Part shown: piece by piece, positions 53,301 to 64,000 of the stretch
Position numbering within the stretch: the stretch's first letter is position 1
Layout of the letters: every line of letters begins with the position of its first letter
Origin: Henriciella litoralis
GTDB taxonomy: Bacteria; Pseudomonadota; Alphaproteobacteria; Caulobacterales; Hyphomonadaceae
NCBI RefSeq assembly: GCF_002088935.1
Contig: NZ_NCSS01000004.1
Span: 372,001 to 436,000 of the forward strand
Reading direction: 5' to 3'
Length of the DNA: 64,000 nt
Notes under the pieces: generated by a model
Databases searched by the model: none
Told to the model about the DNA's origin: nothing
The model's input: the letters and a program-made list of their open reading frames with translations, nothing else
Translations under genes and position numbers: made by a program

Positions 53301-55112
53301 ATGAGACAGAACTTTGATGTGAAGGGCGGCCCGCAGCTTGGCCGCAACAACCTTCCCCGCCTTCGCGATGCCATGAAGTCCATGGGGCTCGACGTTTTCT
53401 ACGTCCCTCATGAAGACGAGTATCACAATGAATATCTGCCAGCCTCGAATGACCGGCTGACCTGGGTCAGCGGTTTTACCGGCTCTGCCGGCGCCGCGAT
53501 GATCCTTCTAGACAGCGCCGTCGTCTTCGCGGACGGGCGCTACACGTTGCAGGTGCGTGACCAAACCGATCCGGACCTGTTCAAGATCGAGGGCCTGCCT
53601 GACCCCGGCCCGTTTGGCTGGATCGCCAAGCAAAGCCTCAAGGGCAAAACGGTTGGCTATGATCCGCGGCTTATGACGCCGGATGATCTCGACAAGCTTG
53701 CAAGCGCCGCTGCCAAGGCGGGCGCTTCGTTGAAAGCGGTTGATGCCAATCCGATCGATACCGCATGGGATGACCGGCCTGCTGAGCCGCTGGCCCCTGT
53801 CGTGCCTCAGCCGCTGGAACATGCCGGCGTCGATGCCACCGAAAAGCGCGAGGCGATTGCGCAAGCGCTGAAGGCCGACGGCGCCGATGCGGCGGTGATC
53901 ACGTCGCCCGCCTCTGTGGCCTGGGCGTTCAATATTCGCGGCGGCGACGTCGCCTGTTCGCCTCTGCCGCTCTCGCGCGCCATCCTGAATGATGATGGCA
54001 GTGCTGATCTCTTTATCGATCCGCGCAAGACGTCGGACGCGCTGCGCAAGCATCTTGGCAATACTGTCACGCTGCGCCCGATCGATGAGCTTGATAGCGC
54101 GCTCGCAAGCCTGAAGGGCAAGACGGTCAGCCTTGATCCGTCTCTGGCCTCGGCATGGTTCTTCAAGGCGGTCGAGGATGCCGGCGCGAAAATTCTTCGC
54201 CAGCCGGACCCTGCGCTGCTGCCCAAGGCGTGCAAGAATGCTACCGAAATTGCCGGGACGCAGGCCGCGCACATTCGTGATGGCGCCGCGCTCACGCGCT
54301 TCCTCCACTGGCTGGCGACCGATGCGCAAAGCGGCGAGGTGACCGAAATTGATGCCGCGCTGAAGCTGGAAAGCCTGCGCGAGGATCTGGGTGACCTCAA
54401 CGACCTCTCCTTCGAGACGATTTCAGGCGCCGGGCCGCATGGGGCCCTGCCCCATTACCGCGTCTCGTCAGCTTCAAACCTTAAGCTCGCGCGCGGAACG
54501 CTCTATCTCGTTGATAGCGGCGGGCAGTATCTCGACGGCACGACCGATGTGACGCGCACGGTGCCGATTGGCGAGCCGAGCGCGGATATGAAGCGCCATT
54601 ACACGCTGGTGCTGAAAGGCCATATTTCGCTGGCGGCTGTGCGCTTCCCGGAAGGGACAACTGGCACTCACCTTGATGTGCTGGCGCGCCATTCGCTCTG
54701 GCAAGCCGGGCTCGACTATGGGCATGGCACGGGTCATGGCGTCGGAGTTTATCTCGGCGTGCATGAAGGCCCACAGCGGATTGCCAAGCCGTGGAACGCG
54801 ATACCGCTATCGCCCGGCATGATTGTGTCGAATGAGCCTGGTTTCTATCGCGAAGGCCAGTACGGCATCCGCATCGAGAATTTGCAATTCGTGACCGAAC
54901 CGGCCGCGATTGAGGGCGGCGAGATCGAGATGCTCGGCTTTGAGAACCTCACATGGGCGCCGCTCGCGCGTGATCTCATTGCGCTCGACCTGCTGACACC
55001 GGCAGAGCGTGAATGGGTCGATACCTATCACGCCGACGTGCTGGAGAAGATCGGACCGCTTGTCGACGGCGAGGTTTCGGACTGGCTGACGGCGCAGTGC
55101 ACGCCGCTTTGA
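53301..55112 (+). CDS. Xaa-Pro aminopeptidase (aminopeptidase P family)
   Basis: A 603-residue M24 metallopeptidase. The C-terminal creatinase fold has metal ligands in LVDSGGQYLDGTTDVTRT (two Asp), GTGHGVGVYLGVHEGPQ (His), SNEPGFY (Glu) and GIRIENLQFV (Glu). The N-terminal double creatinase-like domains make the long form typical of eukaryote-like aminopeptidase P. It removes N-terminal residues before proline in the cytoplasm. It starts 44 bp after prmA. Confidence 0.93.
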   Translation: MRQNFDVKGGPQLGRNNLPRLRDAMKSMGLDVFYVPHEDEYHNEYLPASNDRLTWVSGFTGSAGAAMILLDSAVVFADGRYTLQVRDQTDPDLFKIEGLPDPGPFGWIAKQSLKGKTVGYDPRLMTPDDLDKLASAAAKAGASLKAVDANPIDTAWDDRPAEPLAPVVPQPLEHAGVDATEKREAIAQALKADGADAAVITSPASVAWAFNIRGGDVACSPLPLSRAILNDDGSADLFIDPRKTSDALRKHLGNTVTLRPIDELDSALASLKGKTVSLDPSLASAWFFKAVEDAGAKILRQPDPALLPKACKNATEIAGTQAAHIRDGAALTRFLHWLATDAQSGEVTEIDAALKLESLREDLGDLNDLSFETISGAGPHGALPHYRVSSASNLKLARGTLYLVDSGGQYLDGTTDVTRTVPIGEPSADMKRHYTLVLKGHISLAAVRFPEGTTGTHLDVLARHSLWQAGLDYGHGTGHGVGVYLGVHEGPQRIAKPWNAIPLSPGMIVSNEPGFYREGQYGIRIENLQFVTEPAAIEGGEIEMLGFENLTWAPLARDLIALDLLTPAEREWVDTYHADVLEKIGPLVDGEVSDWLTAQCTPL

Positions 55113-55116
55113 TCGG

Positions 55117-58919
<3,803 letters not shown>

Positions 58920-58974
58920 GCGCCCTGCATATCATCGGAACAAAAGCGGAACAAGCGCTATTTGCGCGCGGTCC

Positions 58975-59796
58975 TTACCAAGGCGTGAGGCGCTGCAGAA
59001 GCGTGCGATCCGATGAGGCTGGCTCTGCGCCAGAGCCACCGCGTTCGATCAAATCATAGCTATCACGATACCAGCGGCTGTCAGGATAATTGTACTGCAG
59101 CACCGATGCGGCCGCGACGGCCTGATCTGTCAAACCAAGGGAGAGATAAGCCTCAACCAGCCTGTGAAGGGCTTCAGGCGTATGCGTTGTGGTATCGTAT
59201 TCGTCCACCACGGTCTTGAAGCGATTGACTGCGGCCAGATGCTCATTGCGGCGCAGATACCAGCGACCAATCTCCATCTCCTTGCCGGCCAGCTGATCGC
59301 GGACCATGTCGATCTTCACGCTCGCATCACGGGCGTAGTCTGTGTTCGGAAAACGGCGGACAACATCCGTCAGCGCATTCAGCGCAAGCTCTGTCGTTTT
59401 CTGGTCGCGGCCAACATCGACGATTTGCTGGAAATAGCTCATGGCGATGATGTAGTAGGCGTAAGGCGCCGTCTGACCAGCCGGATTGAGGGACAGATAA
59501 CGCTGCGCCGTCGAGACCGCATCGTCATAACGGCGTGAGCGGTACGAGGCGTAAGCCGACATCATGGTCGAGCGGCGGGCCCATTCTGAATAGGGGTGCT
59601 GACGCTCAACTTCATTGAACAGTTCGATCGCGCTGACATAATCGCCGCGGTCCAATTCCTGGGCAGCAGCGTTGTAGAGCGCCTCGACTGGACGCTCCAC
59701 GTAGGCAAGGTCGCGGGCCTGTCGGTTCGAATTACAGCCTGTCAAAAGCAAGGATGCGGCGACGGCAGAGAGCGCGCCTAGAGTTGTCAGCTTCAT
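58975..59796 (-). CDS. bamD: Outer membrane assembly lipoprotein BamD
   Basis: A 273-residue lipoprotein (signal SAVAASLLLTGC). Five TPR-like helical pairs are visible, including YNAAAQELDRGDYVSAIELF, then RYDDAVSTAQRYLSLNPAGQ and WYLRRNEHLAAVNRFKTVVD. It is the essential Bam-complex partner of BamA. Position after lpxC and before recN matches Caulobacterales. A divergent XRE gene lies upstream. Confidence 0.94.
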   Translation of the reverse strand: MKLTTLGALSAVAASLLLTGCNSNRQARDLAYVERPVEALYNAAAQELDRGDYVSAIELFNEVERQHPYSEWARRSTMMSAYASYRSRRYDDAVSTAQRYLSLNPAGQTAPYAYYIIAMSYFQQIVDVGRDQKTTELALNALTDVVRRFPNTDYARDASVKIDMVRDQLAGKEMEIGRWYLRRNEHLAAVNRFKTVVDEYDTTTHTPEALHRLVEAYLSLGLTDQAVAAASVLQYNYPDSRWYRDSYDLIERGGSGAEPASSDRTLLQRLTPW

Positions 59797-59978
59797 TGCA
59801 GATCCTGGTCCATATACGACTTGGCCTCACTTTGCCCGTCTGCCCTTTCTTGTAAAGACGTCGGCTACAGGAACCGGACGGATGCTTTCGTGTTATCAAT
59901 AAGGTATAAGTTGGTGTATACCACTGATATTGCCGATTTAGGGGACACAGGCACCCGCGCCCGAAAGGCGACAACGAG

Positions 59979-60455
59979 ATGAGTGTTATAAATAGCGAGC
60001 AGTTTTCCGCATCTGATGTCGACAAGATCGTTGGCGAGCGCATTCGGCGCCGTCGCATTCTGACCGGCCTCACGCAGGACCAGCTAGGCGAAGCGCTTGG
60101 TGTGTCCTACCAGCAAATTCAGAAGTATGAGACGGGCGCCAATCGTGTGAGCGCAGGACGTCTCTACCTGCTGGCTGAGCGGCTGAACGTGTCACCAGGT
60201 TGGTTCTTTGACGGGCTGACTGACGGGCTTGAAGAGTCAGAGGATGATCTGCAGGGCTCTTCGCGTTTTGCCATCGAATGCGTGCGCAATCTTGCGCGGA
60301 TCAATGATGAGCGCTCGCGGGCGGCAATCCTCAACCTTATTCGTACGCTGGCGGATGCTGACAACAGCGCGGATGTGTCTTCGGACGATAGTGTTGCAAT
60401 GTCTTCAGCAGAAGCGAAGAAAACCGTCGAACGCACGCGCGCATCTATGGACTAG
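59979..60455 (+). CDS. XRE-family helix-turn-helix regulator
   Basis: A 158-residue DNA-binding protein. The cI/Xre HTH covers about residues 18-75 (IRRRRILTGLTQDQLGEALG, VSYQQIQKYETGANRVSAGR). The C-terminal tail is Ser/Asp-rich and acidic. The HTH is of the kind common in alphaproteobacteria with a short acidic tail and unknown signal. It is on the + strand, inside the otherwise minus-strand ftsZ-lpxC-bamD-recN cluster. Confidence 0.88.
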   Translation: MSVINSEQFSASDVDKIVGERIRRRRILTGLTQDQLGEALGVSYQQIQKYETGANRVSAGRLYLLAERLNVSPGWFFDGLTDGLEESEDDLQGSSRFAIECVRNLARINDERSRAAILNLIRTLADADNSADVSSDDSVAMSSAEAKKTVERTRASMD

Positions 60456-60516
60456 ACACGCCCGCTTTGCGGCGGCGCCCTGCCTTCATTACCGACACAT
60501 TTAAGTAAGCGCCGCC

Positions 60517-61449
60517 CTAGTGGCGGGCTGCGACGGCGGCTGGCGCTGCATCCACGAGATCGGCGTCCGTTTCCCAGCACCAGGCGTCCGGATTGGCGAG
60601 CAAGGCGCGCACCAGCTTGTTGTTCAGCGCATGTCCAGGCTGACGCGCTTCATAGACGCCCGCAATCGGTGCACCGGCGAGCATCAGATCACCGACCGCA
60701 TCAAGAATCTTGTGGCGGACGAATTCATCGCTGACGCGCAGCCCCTCTGGATTGACGATCTCATCGCCATCGAGAACCACCGCATTATCAAGCGACCCGC
60801 CGCGTGCGAGCCCCATCGCCTGCAGCTTTTCCACATCCTTCGCAAAGCCGAAGGTGCGGGCAAACGCAATGTCACGCGCGAACATGCCGGGCACCAGCCG
60901 CAGCGACATCTGCTGGGTGCCGATGGCGCGGCTCTCAAATTCGATCTTGGCATGAATGGTGAGATAATCGTCAGCAGACGGGCTGAGCCGCGCTGTCTTG
61001 ACGCCATCAGTCACTTCGACCGTATCAAGGATACGAAGACGGCGACGGAAGCCGCCTTGATGGCGCAGGCCCGCCGCGAGCAGAAGCTCACAGTAAACGG
61101 CTGAAGAGCCATCCATGATCGGTACTTCAGGGCCGTCGATCTCAATGATGAGATTGTCGACACCCACGCCGGCGCAAGCGGCCAAAAGGTGTTCGACCGT
61201 GGCAACGGAAACGCCATCTTCATTGGTGAGCGTGGTGCCAAGCTGGACTTCAGTGACAAAGTCACCGCGGGCCACGATCTCGGTGTCACAGCCTTTCACA
61301 TCCGTACGGCGGAAACGAATGCCCGTTCCGGCGGCAGCCGGCTTCATCACGATGCGGGCGCGCTTGCCGCTGTGAACGCCGACACCGGCGCAGACCACAG
61401 GGAAGTTGATGGTTTGCTGATACTGTACGCGAGTCATAATGGTGCCCAT
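60517..61449 (-). CDS. lpxC: UDP-3-O-acyl-N-acetylglucosamine deacetylase
   Basis: A 310-residue zinc amidase, the committed step of lipid A synthesis. Zn ligands are His87 in TVEHLLAAC and the His/Asp pair in VRHKILDAVGDLMLAG; the catalytic His is in RQPGHALNNKLVRAL. The N-terminus has INFPVVCAGVGVHSGKRA, typical of LpxC. ATG at 61449 or 61437 are both possible. ftsZ lies upstream on the same strand. Confidence 0.96.
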   Translation of the reverse strand: MGTIMTRVQYQQTINFPVVCAGVGVHSGKRARIVMKPAAAGTGIRFRRTDVKGCDTEIVARGDFVTEVQLGTTLTNEDGVSVATVEHLLAACAGVGVDNLIIEIDGPEVPIMDGSSAVYCELLLAAGLRHQGGFRRRLRILDTVEVTDGVKTARLSPSADDYLTIHAKIEFESRAIGTQQMSLRLVPGMFARDIAFARTFGFAKDVEKLQAMGLARGGSLDNAVVLDGDEIVNPEGLRVSDEFVRHKILDAVGDLMLAGAPIAGVYEARQPGHALNNKLVRALLANPDAWCWETDADLVDAAPAAVAARH

Positions 61450-61520
61450 TTTCCTTGGGTCCTATAAAGGCGCGTTTGGGAAACACATCAAAACAAGGAG
61501 TATTTCGCTTTATTACAACA

Positions 61521-61546
61521 AGGGCGCCAACCGAGGTTAGCGCCCT
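61521..61546 (-). terminator. Hairpin behind ftsZ, possible weak terminator
   Basis: AGGGCGC...GCGCCCT arms with an inner AACC/GGTT pair form a long stem between ftsZ and lpxC. On the minus strand it is followed by TTGTTGTAAT, not a clean T run, so it may attenuate rather than end ftsZ transcription. Confidence 0.5.
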
Positions 61547-61586
61547 AAATCAAAAGCAATTTTTATGTTTCAGAACGGGCTGAAAT

Positions 61587-63023
61587 CTAGTGGTTTGCGG
61601 ACCGTCTGAGGAAGGCTGGAATCTCAAGATCGGCATCGTCGAATGGCGCTGGGTGTGGGTAGTCATCCGGTGACGACACGATCTCGTCCGATGCATCATC
61701 GGTGTCCAGGTCATTGTCGCCCTGACGCGCGCCCTTTGGCCAACCGAACAGATTGGCAAAACCAGCACCGCCTGCGTTCGCAGTTTCACGCTCTTGGCGA
61801 TCAACGGCTTTTGGTTGTGGGCGAGAGAAAACCTGGTCAGCGGACACCTGGTCAGAGCCTTCAGCGGCTTCCTGATGGGCGGCTGGCAGCGGGCGGCTGG
61901 TGAAATCAGGCCGGGTATCGGCTTCGACCTGCTCTTCAGCCTCATCTTCAATTGTTTCTTCTTCAGCCGCGTTCACAACGACTTTCGGGCGATCTTCTTC
62001 CTCGGCAGCCACTGGGGCGGCGACGGGCGCAGCTTGTGGGCTGGCGATCGCTTCGGCTGGACGCTCTTCGCGAACGTCATATTCGGAATCGATACCGGCT
62101 GCGACGACAGAGACGCGGAGTTTGCCTTCCAGCTCTGGGTCGAATGTGGAGCCGAGAATGACCAGCGCGTCAGCGTCGACTTCGCGGCGGATTTCATTGG
62201 CCGCTTCGTCAAGCTCAAACAGGGTCATGTCATACCCACCGGTGATGGAGATGAGGACGCCGCGGGCGCCTTTCATCGAAACATCATCGAGGAGTGGGTT
62301 GTCGATGGCAGCGCGGGCAGCTTCGAGGGCACGGCCCTCACCTTCTGCTTCGCCCATGCCCATCATGGCAGCGCCCATACCCTTCATGACCGTGCGCACA
62401 TCGGCAAAGTCGAGATTGATCAGGCCAGGCATGACCATCAGGTCGGTAATGCCGCGAACGCCGGAATAGAGAACATCATCGGCCATGCGGAAGGCGTCCG
62501 CAAAGGTCGTGCGCTCATTGGCAACGCGGAACAGATTCTGGTTTGGAACGACAATCGTCGTGTCGACTGATTCGCGCATGCATTTGAGGCCGTCTTCGGC
62601 GATCTTCATGCGGCGGGCGCCTTCAAATCCGAAAGGCTTTGTGACGACGCCGACGGTCAGAATACCGCGATCATGGGCTGCGCGCGCGATGACTGGAGCC
62701 GCGCCGGTCCCGGTTCCGCCGCCAAGGCCAGCAGCGATAAAGACCATGTGTGCGCCATCAAGGTGGCGATTGATATCTTCCAGGGATTCTTCGGCAGAGG
62801 CGGCACCGACTTCTGGACGGGCACCGGCCCCAAGACCGGACGTGGTTTCAAGGCCAAGCTGAATACGGTTTTCAGTCTTGGAACGCTCGAGGGCCTGGGC
62901 ATCGGTGTTGGCAACCACGAATTCAACACCCTGCAAATTCGCTTCGATCATGTTGTCGACAGCGTTACCGCCAGCGCCACCCACACCAAATACGACGATG
63001 CGTGGTTTGAGTTCCTGAGTCAT
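61587..63023 (-). CDS. ftsZ: Cell division protein FtsZ
   Basis: A 478-residue tubulin-like GTPase forming the Z ring. The tubulin signature is [11 protein letters not shown] (101-111), the N-terminus [15 protein letters not shown] is typical, and the T7-type loop is in [22 protein letters not shown] sequence. A long acidic, low-complexity linker follows the core from about residue 320, and the C-terminal conserved peptide is EIPAFLRRS. The long linker is usual in alphaproteobacteria. Confidence 0.98.
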   Translation of the reverse strand: MTQELKPRIVVFGVGGAGGNAVDNMIEANLQGVEFVVANTDAQALERSKTENRIQLGLETTSGLGAGARPEVGAASAEESLEDINRHLDGAHMVFIAAGLGGGTGTGAAPVIARAAHDRGILTVGVVTKPFGFEGARRMKIAEDGLKCMRESVDTTIVVPNQNLFRVANERTTFADAFRMADDVLYSGVRGITDLMVMPGLINLDFADVRTVMKGMGAAMMGMGEAEGEGRALEAARAAIDNPLLDDVSMKGARGVLISITGGYDMTLFELDEAANEIRREVDADALVILGSTFDPELEGKLRVSVVAAGIDSEYDVREERPAEAIASPQAAPVAAPVAAEEEDRPKVVVNAAEEETIEDEAEEQVEADTRPDFTSRPLPAAHQEAAEGSDQVSADQVFSRPQPKAVDRQERETANAGGAGFANLFGWPKGARQGDNDLDTDDASDEIVSSPDDYPHPAPFDDADLEIPAFLRRSANH

Positions 63024-63117
63024 GAAAAGTCCGCCTTTGCCAGTCTACTTTTGGAGAATCCTTGGGCACAAATTGCAGACGTCTCACTAAGAGACCGTTA
63101 AGCAATGTGTTTCCGGA

Positions 63118-64000
63118 TCAAAAATTTTCACTGAGCCAGCGAAAGATCTTGTTCAGAAAACCGGTTTTGCCCGAAGTTGCTCCCGTATCGGATGTGCTTC
63201 CAGCCCTCGACACATCTGTAAAACCCCTGAAATCGTACGATAACAGACCTGCGGCTGTGGAAAAGACCGGATTGGCATGAGATTCACCTAAAATGTCGGT
63301 TTCCAGCGGCTTTCCGAGACGAACGGGCTGATTGAGCACGCGAGCGGCCGTATCTCGAACGCCCGGCAGAAGGCTGGCGCCGCCTGTTAGTACGGTGCGT
63401 CTCGGCATAATCTTGCGGATTCCGCATTCAGCGATGAGTTTTGCGGCAAATTCGAACGTCTCTTCGATTCGCGGCTCGATGATTTCGGCGAGTTCGCCGC
63501 GCGTCATCCTGAAACCGTTAAGACGGCCATCATCGGCGAGCTTTGCCACTTCGATTCGTTCGGCCATGCCGGGGCTCTTGGAATCGGCGTTTCCGTGCAC
63601 CGTCTTCATGCGCTCTGCTGCAGCAAACGTTGTGCCTATGCCCTGGGCGAGATCGCTCGTGACCTTGGCGCCGCCAGCCGGGACCAGACCCAGCCAGGCC
63701 GGGGCACCATTGATGAAGGCGCATGCCGCAGTGACGCCTGCGCCCATGTCGATGCAAATGGCGCCATTCTCGATTTCATCGTCGATCAGCGTGCCTGCGC
63801 CGCTGGCTATCGCGGCCGGGATCAGGCGTTCGACGTGAAGATGCGCGCGGCCGACACATTCGACGATATTCCGGACGAGCGACTTTGGCGCGGTGACCAC
63901 TGACAAGAGTACGCTCAGTTTGTTGCCGATCATTCCGGACGGGTCGCGGATGCCATCCTGCTCGTCTAGCTTATAGAGAACCGGGTGTGCGCTGAGGATT
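63118..64000 (-). CDS. ftsA: Cell division protein FtsA, C-terminal part
   Basis: The frame is open to the window end, so the 5' part is missing. About 294 residues are visible of an actin-like protein that tethers FtsZ to the membrane. The first visible residues include HPVLYKLDEQDGIRDPSG, a typical FtsA segment, followed by ICIDMGAGVTAACAF (phosphate 2 loop), RTVLTGGASLLPGV (adenosine motif) and the C-terminal amphipathic helix NKIFRWLSENF that binds membrane. ftsZ follows after 94 bp. Confidence 0.93.
   Translation of the reverse strand, partial: ILSAHPVLYKLDEQDGIRDPSGMIGNKLSVLLSVVTAPKSLVRNIVECVGRAHLHVERLIPAAIASGAGTLIDDEIENGAICIDMGAGVTAACAFINGAPAWLGLVPAGGAKVTSDLAQGIGTTFAAAERMKTVHGNADSKSPGMAERIEVAKLADDGRLNGFRMTRGELAEIIEPRIEETFEFAAKLIAECGIRKIMPRRTVLTGGASLLPGVRDTAARVLNQPVRLGKPLETDILGESHANPVFSTAAGLLSYDFRGFTDVSRAGSTSDTGATSGKTGFLNKIFRWLSENF

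Overview
The window is a high-GC chromosomal segment from an alphaproteobacterium, most likely of the Hyphomonadaceae/Caulobacterales group. This rests on the petABC operon in Rieske-cytochrome b-cytochrome c1 order, the ftsA-ftsZ-lpxC-bamD-recN-ligA end of the division cluster, a TacA-like NtrC-family regulator, an ELM1-like protein, and the DUF1285-Nudix-cca block. The assignment comes from gene content and protein sequence, not from a phylogeny.

Layout. 1-12 kb: ELM1-like end, CDF metal efflux, thioredoxin reductase, a serine hydrolase, an L-2-hydroxyglutarate oxidase-like flavoprotein, a CAT-anticodon tRNA with a terminator-bounded non-coding tract behind it, a ClpP-like protease, a large lipoprotein, and purine/methylthioadenosine salvage (apt, mtnP). 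12-20 kb: the bc1 complex, hemF and tspO, then cca and its usual partners. 20-27 kb: a MoxR/DUF58/DUF4159/VWA-like membrane operon with a small lipoprotein gene inside it. 27.2-35.3 kb: an accessory block holding a reverse transcriptase behind a perfect 131-bp direct repeat, an arsenic operon (arsR-arsI-acr3-arsC), a truncated hydrolase start, an AT-rich gene with a HEPN-like R-x4-H motif, a glycerate kinase-like gene, two paralogous small genes of unknown family near the block's ends, and a REP-like inverted repeat. 35-46 kb: hydrolases, CPBP protease, rubredoxin-TetR with a divergent P450, UbiB-like kinase, glyoxalase, a DNA alkylation repair protein and an AT-rich Mrr-like nuclease. 46-64 kb: TacA-like regulator, thiolase, dapB, cyclophilin, prmA, aminopeptidase P, then ligA-recN-bamD, an XRE regulator, lpxC, ftsZ and the 3' part of ftsA.

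The most unusual part is 27.3-29.2 kb. A YxDD reverse transcriptase (446 aa from its best start) sits directly behind two identical 131-bp copies whose identity stops abruptly at both ends. The tract between them holds a UUCG-capped hairpin and a repeat of the RT's leader sequence. The RT lacks the hallmarks of diversity-generating and retron RTs that can be read by eye, so a defence-type RT with its own template RNA is a reasonable hypothesis, but unproven. The bc1 complex is also odd: both cytochrome b and cytochrome c1 carry large extra segments predicted to face the periplasm. Three AT-rich, single-gene defence candidates (RT, HEPN-like, Mrr-like) are scattered among typical high-GC housekeeping genes.
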